This document shows positions 1 through 7,619 of a stretch of 38,387 bases of DNA, one piece after another. The notes under the pieces were generated by a model that was given only the letters and a program-made list of their open reading frames with translations, ran no database searches and was not told where the DNA came from. Position numbers and translations under genes: made by a program. Source of the DNA: Micromonospora sp. KC213 (GTDB taxonomy: Bacteria > Actinomycetota > Actinomycetes > Mycobacteriales > Micromonosporaceae); contig NZ_SMKF01000040.1 in NCBI RefSeq assembly GCF_004348325.1, positions 1 to 38,387 of the forward strand, given 5' to 3'. Positions within the stretch are counted from its first letter, which is position 1, and each line of letters starts with the position of its first letter.

Positions 1-131
1 TCACCGAGGCGCACAGCCTGGTGGAGCACTTCGGCGGCGAGGAGCGCGGCGGGGTGGCGGCGGCGATGGGTCGCCCGGCGGAGGGGCTGCGGGCGCTGGG
101 CGCCCGGCTGGCCCGGCAGTGGAGCCGCTGA
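1..131 (+). CDS. C-terminal fragment, probable glycerate kinase
   Basis: Open frame entering from the left edge and ending in TGA at 129-131; 42 residues are visible, beginning TEAHSLVEHFGG and ending in LARQWSR. This resembles the C-terminal helix region of actinobacterial glycerate kinases (an AxSL.E.FG stretch followed by a final helix). Support also comes from context: as I recall it, the gene beside the erpA orthologue in Mycobacterium tuberculosis (Rv2205c) is a glycerate kinase-like protein. No catalytic residue is inside the window, so the assignment rests on a short tail plus synteny. It lies 182 bp upstream of erpA on the same strand. Confidence 0.5.
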   Translation, partial: TEAHSLVEHFGGEERGGVAAAMGRPAEGLRALGARLARQWSR

Positions 132-184
132 CACCTCCGCCCGGCTGGCCGTGGGGTGCGTACCGGCCGGCTGCCTGGGGCTGC

Positions 185-206
185 GGTCACGCCACCTGAG
201 GTGACC
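185..206. other. Inverted repeat upstream of erpA
   Basis: GGTCAC at 185-190 pairs with GTGACC at 201-206, and nested inside is CACCT-G-AGGTG at 193-203. It lies between the stop of the kinase-like gene (131) and the GTG of erpA (314). It could be a weak terminator or an operator for erpA; the sequence does not decide between these. A possible -10 (TACCAT, 222-227) follows it. Confidence 0.3.
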
Positions 207-313
207 ACGGCCCGGGCGGCGTACCATCGGATCTGGACCACACCGGGAATCACTGGCCGACGCGCGCTGTTGGCCAGTGCGTCCGGACCCATACCGCGCA
301 GGGAGATTTCCAC

Positions 314-682
314 GTGACCACGCCAGCGCAGACCGAGTCGACCGAGGCCAAGGCCCCTACTTCCGTCGTCCTCACCGACGTCGCGGCGCAGAAGGTCAAG
401 GCCCTGATCGAGCAGGAGGGCCGCGACGACCTGCGGCTCCGTGTCGCGGTGCAGCCCGGTGGCTGCTCCGGCCTGCGGTACCAGCTCTTCTTCGACGAGC
501 GTTCGCTCGACGGTGACGTCGTCACCGACTTCGACGGCGTCGAGGTCGTCGTCGACCGGATGAGCGCCCCCTACCTGGCCGGGGCGACCATCGACTTCGC
601 CGACCGGATCGACGCCCAGGGCTTCACCATCGACAACCCGAACGCGGGCAACTCCTGCGCCTGCGGCGACTCGTTCAGCTGA
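314..682 (+). CDS. erpA: A-type iron-sulfur cluster insertion protein ErpA
   Basis: 122-residue A-type (HesB/IscA/ErpA) carrier that delivers Fe-S clusters to apo-proteins in the cytoplasm. The three cluster-binding cysteines are present: one in GGCSGLRYQ (about residue 56) and two in the C-terminal SCACGDSFS. Full length for the family, with a slightly longer N-terminus. The start is GTG at 314, preceded by AGGGAG around 299-304. The protein closely resembles my memory of M. tuberculosis Rv2204c. It is probably monocistronic: a 15-bp hairpin follows at 701-735. Possible local clients are the Rieske protein QcrA and other Fe-S enzymes (inference). Confidence 0.95.
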   Translation: MTTPAQTESTEAKAPTSVVLTDVAAQKVKALIEQEGRDDLRLRVAVQPGGCSGLRYQLFFDERSLDGDVVTDFDGVEVVVDRMSAPYLAGATIDFADRIDAQGFTIDNPNAGNSCACGDSFS

Positions 683-700
683 GTCGACCGCCTGCCGTAC

Positions 701-735
701 GGCGGGGCCGCCTCCCTCGCGGAGGCGGCCCCGCC
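701..735 (+). terminator. Hairpin terminator after erpA
   Basis: A perfect 15-bp GC-rich stem (701-715 with 721-735) with a 5-nt loop CTCGC, starting 18 bp after the erpA stop codon. There is no U-tract, which is usual for terminators in high-GC actinobacteria. Confidence 0.8.
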
Positions 736-953
736 GCCATGTGGGCCCTCGCCGCCGATGCGGAGCCACTAGGCATCCCGATTGTCGCCAACCCGCGCTT
801 TCCTCCCGCCCGGTGAGCCCCGTTGAGTCGATCATGGATCGTCGGCGACGGGTGGGTAACCGGTCGATGGCGGCTCGTTGACCGACCCTCGACCGTGGCC
901 GTCGCCGGAGCGGTAGGCTGACCCGCGCCGTGCTCCCGACCCCGAGGGTTGAC

Positions 954-1931
954 ATGAAGATCGCCGTGACCGGCTCGATCGCGACCGACCACCTGATGAG
1001 CTTCCCCGGTCGTTTCGCCGACCAGTTCATCGCCGACCAACTGCACAAGGTGTCCCTGTCGTTCCTCGTGGACGACCTGGTGCTCCGGCGGGGCGGGGTC
1101 GCGGCCAACATCGCCTTCGGCATGGCCCAGCTCGGGCTGCGGCCGGTGCTGCTCGGCGCGGTCGGCGCCGACTTCGCCGACTACCGGTCGTGGCTGGAGC
1201 GGCACGGCGTGGACTGCGAGTCCGTGCACGTCAGCGAGGTGGCGCACACCGCCCGCTTCGTCTGCACCACCGACACCGACATGTGCCAGATCGCCTCCTT
1301 CTACGCCGGGGCGATGAGCGAGGCCCGCAACATCGAGCTGACCCCGGTCGCGCAACGCCTGGGCGGGTTCGACCTGGTGTTGGTCAGCGCGAACGATCCC
1401 GAGGCGATGATCCGCCACTCCGCCGAGTGCCGGCAGCGTGGCTACGCCTTCGTCGCCGACCCGTCCCAGCAGCTCGCCAGGATGGAGGGCGAGCAGGTGC
1501 TCGGCCTGATCGACGGGGCCGACTACCTGATGACCAACGACTACGAGAAGTCACTGCTGTTGAGCAAGGCCGGCCTGACCGACGCGCAGCTGCTCGACCG
1601 GGTGAAGGTGCGGGTCACCACGCTCGGCAAGGACGGCGCGGAGATCGCCGGCCGGGACTTTCCGACCATCCACGTGCCGATCGCCCGGGAGACCAAAGCG
1701 GTGGACCCGACCGGCGTGGGGGACGGCTTCCGCGCCGGCTTCTTCGCCGCGCTGTCCTGGGGTCTGGGTCTGGAGCGTGCCGCCCAGGTCGGCTCGCTGC
1801 TGGCCACCCTGGTGCTGGAGACGGTCGGCACCCAGGAGTACGAGGTGCGCCGCGACCTGTTCGTCAAGCGCCTGGCCGAGTCGTACGGCGACGCCGCCGC
1901 CGAAGACGTCCGGCCGCACCTGCTGCCATGA
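954..1931 (+). CDS. adoK: PfkB-family carbohydrate kinase, adenosine kinase-like
   Basis: 325-residue ribokinase-family (PfkB) sugar/nucleoside kinase. N-terminal signature VTGSIATDHL; substrate-site GGVAANIAFG near residue 50; C-terminal PfkB signature DPTGVGDGFRAGF with the catalytic Asp (second D of GVGD). The whole chain strongly resembles M. tuberculosis AdoK (Rv2202c), including DPSQQLAR and HTARFVCTTD, so phosphorylation of adenosine to AMP is the best prediction; other PfkB substrates remain possible. ATG at 954 (preceded by CGAGGG) is preferred over the in-frame GTG at 930, because the protein then begins MKIAVTGS as family members do. Its TGA overlaps the ATG of the next gene (ATGA, 1928-1931). 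Confidence 0.85.
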   Translation: MKIAVTGSIATDHLMSFPGRFADQFIADQLHKVSLSFLVDDLVLRRGGVAANIAFGMAQLGLRPVLLGAVGADFADYRSWLERHGVDCESVHVSEVAHTARFVCTTDTDMCQIASFYAGAMSEARNIELTPVAQRLGGFDLVLVSANDPEAMIRHSAECRQRGYAFVADPSQQLARMEGEQVLGLIDGADYLMTNDYEKSLLLSKAGLTDAQLLDRVKVRVTTLGKDGAEIAGRDFPTIHVPIARETKAVDPTGVGDGFRAGFFAALSWGLGLERAAQVGSLLATLVLETVGTQEYEVRRDLFVKRLAESYGDAAAEDVRPHLLP

Positions 1932-2449
1932 CCGCCGCACCCGCCGACCAGGTGCTGGTCGCGTTCGCCGGCCTGCCGGGCGTGGGCAAGAGCACCCTCG
2001 CCGGGCGGGTCGGCGCGGCCCTGCGGGCGCCCGTGCTCCCCGTCGAGCCGGTCGAGCGGGCGCTGGCCCGCTCCGGTCTGGTCGGTGACGTGCCGGAGAC
2101 GGCGGCGTACCAGGCGGTGGCGGGGCTCGCCGAGGTGCAGCTCGGGCTCGGCCTGAGCGTGGTGCTCGACGCGGTCAACCCGGTGGCCAGCATCCGGGGG
2201 CTCTGGCACGACCTGGCCGAGCGGACCGGGGTGCCGCTGCGGGTGATCGAGGTGCACTGCGGGGACGTGGCGGAGCACCGCCGCCGGGTCGAGGCCCGGC
2301 TGCCGGCCGAGCCGGACCGCTTCGTCCCCACCTGGGAGCAGACCCTGGTCCGCCGGGCCGAGTACGAGCCGATCATCGGCCCGCGTCTGGTGGTGGACAC
2401 CGCCGTGGACGTCGACCCCCTGCCAGCGATCCTCAGCTACCTGACCTGA
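1928..2449 (+). CDS. Small P-loop ATPase/kinase
   Basis: 173-residue AAA/zeta-like P-loop protein. The Walker A motif GLPGVGKST is at about residues 15-23, followed by an Asp-containing strand (VVLDAVNP) that may be the Walker B equivalent and an arginine-rich lid (EHRRRVEARL). This is typical of small bacterial kinases that phosphorylate a sugar, nucleoside or antibiotic; the substrate cannot be read from sequence. The ATG lies inside the adoK stop (4-base overlap), so the two are probably translationally coupled, suggesting a nucleoside/sugar phosphate role (inference). It ends 13 bp from the convergent tusA-like gene. Confidence 0.8.
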   Translation: MTAAPADQVLVAFAGLPGVGKSTLAGRVGAALRAPVLPVEPVERALARSGLVGDVPETAAYQAVAGLAEVQLGLGLSVVLDAVNPVASIRGLWHDLAERTGVPLRVIEVHCGDVAEHRRRVEARLPAEPDRFVPTWEQTLVRRAEYEPIIGPRLVVDTAVDVDPLPAILSYLT

Positions 2450-2462
2450 TCATCTGGCCGGT

Positions 2463-2690
2463 TCACCGGCTGCGGCGGACGTCGTACCCGGGGCCGTCCG
2501 GCACGGTGGCCAGGAACTCCTGCCCCCGCATCCGACACCAGGCGGGAATGTCGACCGCGGCGGCCGGATCGTCGGCGAGCACCCGCAGCACCGCGCCGAC
2601 CGGCAGCTCGGGCAGCTGGCGGGCCAGCGCGATCACCGGCAGCGGGCAGCGCTGCCCCCGGCAGTCCAGTACCTGCGCCGGCCCGCTCAC
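2463..2690 (-). CDS. TusA-family sulfur carrier
   Basis: 75-residue sulfurtransferase/sulfur-carrier of the TusA (SirA/YeeD) family. The hallmark CPxP motif is in LDCRGQRCPLPV, with the persulfide-accepting cysteine at residue 15. Normal family length. The GTG start at 2690 overlaps the TGA of the upstream cysteine desulfurase (GTGA, 2687-2690), so the ribosome probably re-initiates. This places a sulfur acceptor directly behind a sulfur donor, consistent with a relay for thiolated tRNA, molybdopterin or another thio-cofactor; the end product is unknown. Confidence 0.88.
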   Translation of the reverse strand: MSGPAQVLDCRGQRCPLPVIALARQLPELPVGAVLRVLADDPAAAVDIPAWCRMRGQEFLATVPDGPGYDVRRSR

Positions 2691-3871
2691 AGCCCGACCA
2701 CCCCCGCCTCGGCGCGCAGCCCGGCCACGATCCCCGGCAGTTCGGCCAGGAACCGTTCGACGTCGGCCTCGGTGGTCTCCCGGTGCAGCGACACCCGGAC
2801 GTTGCCGTGTGAGAGCACCCCCATCGCCTCCAGCACGTGCGACGGGCGCAGCGTGGACGAGGTGCAGGAGGAACCGGAGGAGACCGCGAAGCCGCGCCGG
2901 TCCAGCGCGTGCAGCAGCACCTCGCCGTCGACGTACAGGCAGGAGAAGGTGACCAGGTGGGGAAGGCGGTCGGTCGGGTGGCCGACCACCTCCACGTCCG
3001 GCACCTCGGCGGCGACCCGGGCCCGGATCCGGTCGACCAGTGGCGTCAGCCGGGCGGCCTGCGTTGCCGCGTCGGCCGCCGCCGCGCGCAGGCTCGCCGC
3101 CGCCGCCACCACCGCCGGCAGGTTCAGCACCCCCGGGGTACGCCCCGACTCCCGCTCGTCGGCCGGCCAGGGCGACTCCCAGCGGGTGCCCTTGCGGACC
3201 ACCAGCAGCCCGACGCCGGGGGGCCCGCCCCACTTGTGGGCACTGGCGGTGAGCACGGACCAGCCCTGCGGCACCGCCGTGCGCCCCACCACCTGGGCCG
3301 CGTCGACGTACAGCGGCACTCCGGACCCGGCGCACAGTTCGGCCGCCGCGGCGACCGGCTGGACGGTGCCCACCTCGTGACTGGCGGCGATCAACGCGGC
3401 CAGCGCCACCCCGGGGGTACGCACCGCCTCGGCCCAGACGGTCAGGTCGAGCCGGCCGAGCCGGTCCACCGCCACGGCGTGCGCCGTGCCGCCGCCGGCC
3501 ACGTGCCGCTCGGCGGCGTGCAGCACCGCCGAGTGTTCGATCGCGGAGTGCACCAGCGTCGCTCCGGCCCGCCGCCGCCCCGCCAGGCCGCCGAGCACGG
3601 CCGCGTGCGCCGCGGTCGTACCGCTGGGGGTGAAGGAGACCTCGTCGGCGCGGACACCGAGGGTCTCCGCGGTGGCCTCGCGCGCGGCGTCGAGAAGCTG
3701 CCGGGCGCGGCGGGCCTGCGTGTACAGCCGGGCGGGGTCGGCCCAGCCGTCGTCGAGGGCGGCCAGCAGCGCCTGCCGGGCGACCGGGTGCAGCGGCACG
3801 GCCGTGGCCGCGTCCAGATAGACCGGGGTAGGCGCGTCCTGGTGGGCCGGGGTGGGCGCGGCGGTCGCCAT
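2687..3871 (-). CDS. Cysteine desulfurase (PLP-dependent, NifS/IscS class)
   Basis: About 394-residue aminotransferase class V enzyme that removes sulfur from L-cysteine to give alanine and an enzyme persulfide. Visible: the N-terminal YLDAATAVPLHP segment, GTTAAHAAVLGG cofactor loop, the PLP lysine in SAHKWGGPPGVG, and the active-site cysteine in SSGSSCTSS. The start is uncertain: ATG 3871 is used here; GTG 3898 and GTG 3907 are in frame with no better ribosome site. Upstream of YLDAATA is an odd N-terminal extension made of near-repeats (TPVNQD, TPAHQD, TPVYLD). It is coupled to the TusA-like gene downstream and divergent from ctaC. Confidence 0.9.
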   Translation of the reverse strand: MATAAPTPAHQDAPTPVYLDAATAVPLHPVARQALLAALDDGWADPARLYTQARRARQLLDAAREATAETLGVRADEVSFTPSGTTAAHAAVLGGLAGRRRAGATLVHSAIEHSAVLHAAERHVAGGGTAHAVAVDRLGRLDLTVWAEAVRTPGVALAALIAASHEVGTVQPVAAAAELCAGSGVPLYVDAAQVVGRTAVPQGWSVLTASAHKWGGPPGVGLLVVRKGTRWESPWPADERESGRTPGVLNLPAVVAAAASLRAAAADAATQAARLTPLVDRIRARVAAEVPDVEVVGHPTDRLPHLVTFSCLYVDGEVLLHALDRRGFAVSSGSSCTSSTLRPSHVLEAMGVLSHGNVRVSLHRETTEADVERFLAELPGIVAGLRAEAGVVGL

Positions 3872-3986
3872 GTCCTGGTTGACCGGGGTAGGGCTCACGG
3901 CCGCCACGCTATCGCGGCCCGGCGTCGGGATCTCCCCGATGGGGGCGGACAGTGACCCCAAGACGGTCCAGCCCGTCATGGTCGAG

Positions 3987-3992
3987 TAATCT
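3987..3992 (+). promoter_or_regulatory. Possible -10 element for ctaC
   Basis: TAATCT (TANNNT class) lies 74 bp upstream of the ctaC GTG in the divergent desulfurase/ctaC intergenic region, inside one of the few AT-rich patches. I see no convincing -35 hexamer. Confidence 0.3.
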
Positions 3993-4065
3993 GCGACCGT
4001 CGGTGACGCCTTTGCCGTCGGTGCTGGAAAGAAGCGACCGCGGCGCGCTAGGGAGGCAGGACCAG

Positions 4066-5034
4066 GTGGTCGCAAGGAGTTCGGAGGTACGGCCGTCGGC
4101 CGTACGGGACAGCGCTGCACCGCAAGCCGGTGGACGCCGGCGGCGCGGTGTTGGTCGGCTCGCCGGGCTCGGTCTCGGCGGAGCTGCGCTGCTGGTTCTG
4201 CTCACCGGGTGTGACGTCGGCCGCGCGGTGGACGGCTTCGGCTGGCCCCAGGGCGGCATCACGCCCGAGTCGCACCGCATGTACGACCTGTGGATCGCCT
4301 CCTGCATCGCCGCCCTCGCGGTCGGTGTCTTCGTGTGGGGCTTGATCTTCTGGTGTGTGGTCCGCTACCGCAAGCGCGGCAACGAGCTGCCGGTGCAGAC
4401 CCGCTACAACATGCCGATGGAGTTCCTCTACACCATCGCGCCGATCCTGATCGTCTCGGTGCTCTTCTACTACACGGCGGTCGTGCAGACCGACGTGGTG
4501 CGGACGACGAAGAACCCGGACGTGACGGTCGAGGTCGTCGCCTTCAAGTGGAACTGGCAGTTCAACTACCGCGACGGCCAGGGCCGCGAGGCCGACACCG
4601 TGGCCTCCGTGCTGGGCACCAGCGAGGTCATCCCGGTCCTGGTGCTGCCGACCGGTCGGTCGATCCGGTTCGAGGAGACCAGCCGCGACGTCATCCACTC
4701 GTTCTGGGTGCCGGAGCTGCTGTTCAAGCGGGACGTCATGCCGGGCAGCATCCGCAACGTCTTCGAGGTCTCCAAGCTGGAGAGCGAGGGCGCGTACGTC
4801 GGCCGGTGCGCCGAGCTCTGCGGCAGCTACCACGCCTTCATGAACTTCGAGCTGCGGGTGGTCTCGCCGGAGCAGTTCGACCAGTTCCTCGCCGCGAAGC
4901 GGGACGGCAAGTCGACGCAGGAGGCGCTGACCGCGATCGGTGAGGAGCCGTACGCGGTCACCACCGCGCCGTTCGAGACGCGGCGCAACACCGCCAACTT
5001 CAACCCCGACAACGTCTCGACCGGCGGAAACTGA
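4066..5034 (+). CDS. ctaC: Cytochrome c oxidase subunit II
   Basis: 322-residue subunit II of the aa3-type terminal oxidase, which accepts electrons at its CuA centre. It begins with a basic, hydrophobic signal ending in the lipobox LTGC (Cys49), so it is probably a lipoprotein. Two transmembrane helices follow (about 70-95 and 115-140), then FKWNWQFNY and the CuA site: His in VIHSFWVP and the cluster CAELCGSYHAFM. GTG 4066 is chosen because AGGGAGGCAGGA sits just upstream (4050-4061); longer in-frame starts add an implausible leader. ctaF follows after 9 bp. ctaD, which lies between ctaC and ctaF in Streptomyces, is absent here. Confidence 0.95.
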   Translation: MVARSSEVRPSAVRDSAAPQAGGRRRRGVGRLAGLGLGGAALLVLLTGCDVGRAVDGFGWPQGGITPESHRMYDLWIASCIAALAVGVFVWGLIFWCVVRYRKRGNELPVQTRYNMPMEFLYTIAPILIVSVLFYYTAVVQTDVVRTTKNPDVTVEVVAFKWNWQFNYRDGQGREADTVASVLGTSEVIPVLVLPTGRSIRFEETSRDVIHSFWVPELLFKRDVMPGSIRNVFEVSKLESEGAYVGRCAELCGSYHAFMNFELRVVSPEQFDQFLAAKRDGKSTQEALTAIGEEPYAVTTAPFETRRNTANFNPDNVSTGGN

Positions 5035-5043
5035 GGTGCTGGC

Positions 5044-5469
5044 ATGAAGACCGAGTGGCGCATCTTCCTGATCATCGCCGCGTTCCTCTTCGGCGCGACG
5101 ATCCTCTACGGCGCCTGGACGTACGGTGACTCCGGCCAGGTCGAGTGGGTCGGCACGGTGGCCCTGCTGCTGTCGTTCCTGCTCTGTTCGATGTGCGGTG
5201 GCTTCTTCTGGTTCGTTTCCCGCCGCATCGACCTGCGTCCGGAGGACCGGCCGGACGGCGAGATCGCCGACGGCGCCGGCGAGATCGGCTTCTTCAGCCC
5301 GGGCAGCTACTGGCCGTTCGGTCTGGCGCTCGCCGCCGCGGTGGCCGGCCTGGGCCTGGTGTACTGGCAGTTCTGGCTGCTGGGTGTGGGTCTGGTCGCG
5401 GTGGTTCTCGCCTCGTGCGGGCTGCTCTTCGAGTACTACACCGGCACCCGGCGCACCGCCGAGCACTGA
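5044..5469 (+). CDS. ctaF: Cytochrome c oxidase subunit IV (actinobacterial)
   Basis: 141-residue integral membrane protein with four hydrophobic segments (about 6-26, 34-56, 88-108, 110-132) and the conserved actinobacterial pattern MKTEWRIF at the start plus EIGFFSPGSYWP in the middle. It is an accessory subunit of the bcc-aa3 supercomplex. ATG start 9 bp after ctaC; GAGGTG of the ctaC tail serves as ribosome site. A strong hairpin closes the two-gene unit. Confidence 0.93.
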   Translation: MKTEWRIFLIIAAFLFGATILYGAWTYGDSGQVEWVGTVALLLSFLLCSMCGGFFWFVSRRIDLRPEDRPDGEIADGAGEIGFFSPGSYWPFGLALAAAVAGLGLVYWQFWLLGVGLVAVVLASCGLLFEYYTGTRRTAEH

Positions 5470-5482
5470 CGCACGCCGTACC

Positions 5483-5516
5483 GCAGGGCCCGACTCCGCA
5501 GGGAGTCGGGCCCTGC
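5483..5516. terminator. Terminator between ctaF and the convergent zinc-ribbon gene
   Basis: A perfect 15-bp GC-rich stem (5483-5497 with 5502-5516) and a 4-nt loop, 13 bp after the ctaF stop. Convergent genes on both sides mean it could work in both directions. No U-tract. Confidence 0.85.
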
Positions 5517-5559
5517 CTCGTATCCGAAGCCGGCGTCGGACGGCCGGGCGGCCCGGATG

Positions 5560-5766
5560 TCAGGCGGCGTGGCGGTGCGGGAACCGGCGGCACCGCTGCG
5601 GGGCCAGGCGGGAGGCGCGGACGGCGATGGTGGCGACCAGCAGCGCCGTACCGCAGCCGGTGCAGACGAGTTCGGGGCAGTCAGGGCCGTGCCCGTCCGC
5701 GCAGGGCGGCGTCTCGAACGGCCGGACGCCCTCGCAGGCGTCGCAGTACAGTTCGCGCTCCGACAC
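5560..5766 (-). CDS. Small cysteine-rich putative zinc-ribbon protein
   Basis: 68 residues. CxxC at 8-11 (CDAC), Cys22, His26, Cys30, then CxxC at 35-38 (CTGC) and Cys59 make two potential metal knuckles about 24 residues apart, the spacing of a zinc ribbon. The tail is basic. GTG start at 5766 with an excellent ribosome site (AGAGGAG, 6 nt spacer), which supports a real gene. It lies 138 bp downstream of trpD on the same strand; an AT-rich patch at 5813-5850 may hold its own promoter. I do not recognise a functional family. Confidence 0.75.
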   Translation of the reverse strand: MSERELYCDACEGVRPFETPPCADGHGPDCPELVCTGCGTALLVATIAVRASRLAPQRCRRFPHRHAA

Positions 5767-5904
5767 GGGCGTCTCCTCTCATTCCGGTGTCTACCGACGG
5801 ACATCGCCGCCATCGGTTGAAAACGGAAAATTACTCCCGTGTAGTTTCGCACGCCCCTCCGACACTTCCGGCACGACGTCCGGCTCAACCCAGGCGTACG
5901 GGCG

Positions 5905-6951
5905 TCAGAGGGCGCGGGCGAGACCGATCCAGCGGTCCAGCACGGCTGCGGCAGCCCCGGAGTCGATCGACTCGGCGGCCCGGTCCATCCCGGACCGCAG
6001 CGCCTCGGTCAGGTCGCCGTCGAGCGGGCCCTGGGTGGACAGGGCGGCGGCGGCGTTCACCAGGACCGCGTCGCGTACCGGGCCGGTCTCGCCGGCCAGC
6101 AGCCGGCGGGTCACCTCGGCGTTGCGTGCCGGGTCGCCGCCGCGCAGGTCGGTCAGGGCGGCTCGGGGCACCCCGAGGTCCGCCGCATCCAGCACCGCCT
6201 CCCGGACGGCGCCCTGCTGGGCGACCCAGACGCGGGTCGGCGCTGCGGTGGTGAACTCGTCCAGCCCGTCCTCGCCGCGCAGCACCATCACCGAGTCGCC
6301 CCGGGCGGCGAAGACGGCGGCCATCACCGGGGCCATCCGGGCGTCGAAGCAACCGACCGCGCCGGCCCGGGGGCGGCCCGGGTTGGTCAGCGGTCCGAGG
6401 AAGTTGAAGAAGGTGGGCACCCCGACCTCGCGTCGGACCGGCCCGGCGTGCCGCATGCCCGGGTGGAACCGGGGGGCGAAGCAGAAGCCGATGCCGGCCT
6501 CCGTGACGCAGCGGGCGACCTGCTCGGGCGCCAGGTCCAGCGGGAGGCCGAGGAACTCCAGCAGGTCGGCGGCGCCGCAGGAGGAGGAGGCGGCTCGGTT
6601 GCCGTGCTTGATCACGGGCACGCCGGCGCCGGCGACGACCAGCGCGGTCATCGTGGAGATGTTCACCGTGTGGGCGAGGTCACCGCCGGTGCCCACCACG
6701 TCCACCGCCGTGCGGCGCAGTGCCTCGGGGAGGGCCACCTCGACCGCGCGGCCCAGCATCGCCTCGCCCAGTCCGGCCAGCTCGGCGGGGGTCTCACCCT
6801 TGGCCCGCAGCGCCACCGCGAAGCCGGCGATCTGGGCCGGGCCGGCCGCGCCGGTCATGATCTCGCCCATCGCCCAGGCGGTGTCGGCGGTGGAGAGCTC
6901 CTCGCCGCGCAGCAGCGCGGTGAGCAGCAGCGGCCAGGTCCGTTCGCCCAT
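5905..6951 (-). CDS. trpD: Anthranilate phosphoribosyltransferase
   Basis: 348-residue TrpD, which transfers the phosphoribosyl group of PRPP to anthranilate in tryptophan synthesis. Visible: the PRPP-binding GTGGD loop followed by [25 protein letters not shown] for substrate and phosphate binding, and NFLGPLTNP. Normal family length. ATG 6951 has GGGAGG 6 nt upstream, so longer in-frame extensions can be ignored. It stands apart from the other trp genes; I recall the same isolated location beside ctaE in M. tuberculosis (Rv2192c). It is 86 bp downstream of the receiver-like gene, possibly cotranscribed. Confidence 0.96.
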   Translation of the reverse strand: MGERTWPLLLTALLRGEELSTADTAWAMGEIMTGAAGPAQIAGFAVALRAKGETPAELAGLGEAMLGRAVEVALPEALRRTAVDVVGTGGDLAHTVNISTMTALVVAGAGVPVIKHGNRAASSSCGAADLLEFLGLPLDLAPEQVARCVTEAGIGFCFAPRFHPGMRHAGPVRREVGVPTFFNFLGPLTNPGRPRAGAVGCFDARMAPVMAAVFAARGDSVMVLRGEDGLDEFTTAAPTRVWVAQQGAVREAVLDAADLGVPRAALTDLRGGDPARNAEVTRRLLAGETGPVRDAVLVNAAAALSTQGPLDGDLTEALRSGMDRAAESIDSGAAAAVLDRWIGLARAL

Positions 6952-7037
6952 GATGGGCCTCCCGAGCAGGCGTGGAATGCGGGTGGACCGGTCCCGTCGC
7001 CCGTCACCGTGGGCGCCGGGTGCGCCGGCCTCGTCGG

Positions 7038-7433
7038 TCAGGCGGCGGCGTGCGTACGCAGCAGGTCGGCGACCGTGGCGCCGGTGGTCACCGGGTCGAG
7101 CGGGTGCACCAGCGTGGCGTCGACCTCGGCGTACGCGGCGAGCCACCGGTCGGCCGCCCGGGCGATCACCACGCAGGTCGGTGGGGCGTCGTCCCGGTCG
7201 TCCTTGATCTGGCGGGCGATGCCGATGCCGCCGCCCGGGCTGGCCTCGCCGTCGAGGAGCATCAGGTCGACCTGGTACTCGTCGACCAGCCGGACGCACT
7301 GCGCGTAGTCGGACGCCTCGACGAACTCGACCCGTAGGCCCGGCGCCGGGCGGGTGCCGACGGCCAGCCGCATCCGGTCACGGACCTGCGGGTCGTCGCT
7401 GTAGAGCAGGACGGTGCACTCACGATCGCTCAT
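7038..7433 (-). CDS. Receiver-like (atypical response regulator) protein
   Basis: 131-residue single-domain protein with CheY-like topology. The acidic pair Asp13-Asp14 (YSDDP) and a possible phospho-acceptor Asp61 (LMLLDGEA) are retained. The conserved Thr/Ser at the end of strand 4 is Ala91 (VVIARAAD), and the Lys before the cis-Pro is His110 (LVHPLD). Two of the switch residues are therefore missing, so it may be a pseudo-receiver that works without classical phosphorylation. No output domain. ATG 7433 is preferred to GTG 7451, which has no spacing for a ribosome site. It lies between ctaG (upstream) and trpD (downstream), all on the minus strand. Confidence 0.72.
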   Translation of the reverse strand: MSDRECTVLLYSDDPQVRDRMRLAVGTRPAPGLRVEFVEASDYAQCVRLVDEYQVDLMLLDGEASPGGGIGIARQIKDDRDDAPPTCVVIARAADRWLAAYAEVDATLVHPLDPVTTGATVADLLRTHAAA

Positions 7434-7619
7434 CGCTGGACTGGCTCCCACCTCGTAGCTGCCGCAGGCGATCGTACCGCCCGGTGTGGCGCACCCGACA
7501 TCCCGCCCACCACCGGCGGGCCGGGGTGTCCGGACGCGGCGCCGAACGGCCTTCGGCCGGGCTCCCGGGGCGGTCGGGGCGCCCCGGGCCGGGCCGCCGG
7601 GCCGCAGTCCTGCGGTGGC

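Noticed and set aside
930..953. Upstream GTG start for the adenosine kinase-like gene
   Set aside because: It adds LPTPRVD before MKIAVTGS, which the family lacks, and ATG 954 has a ribosome site.
5126..7207. A 693-codon open frame on the plus strand overlapping ctaF and trpD
   Set aside because: It is in a different frame within ctaF and antisense to trpD; Ser/Arg/Pro-rich without motifs, so a shadow.
7451..7451. GTG 7451 as start of the receiver-like protein
   Set aside because: The only purine run directly touches the codon, leaving no spacing; ATG 7433 begins at the first strand of the fold.
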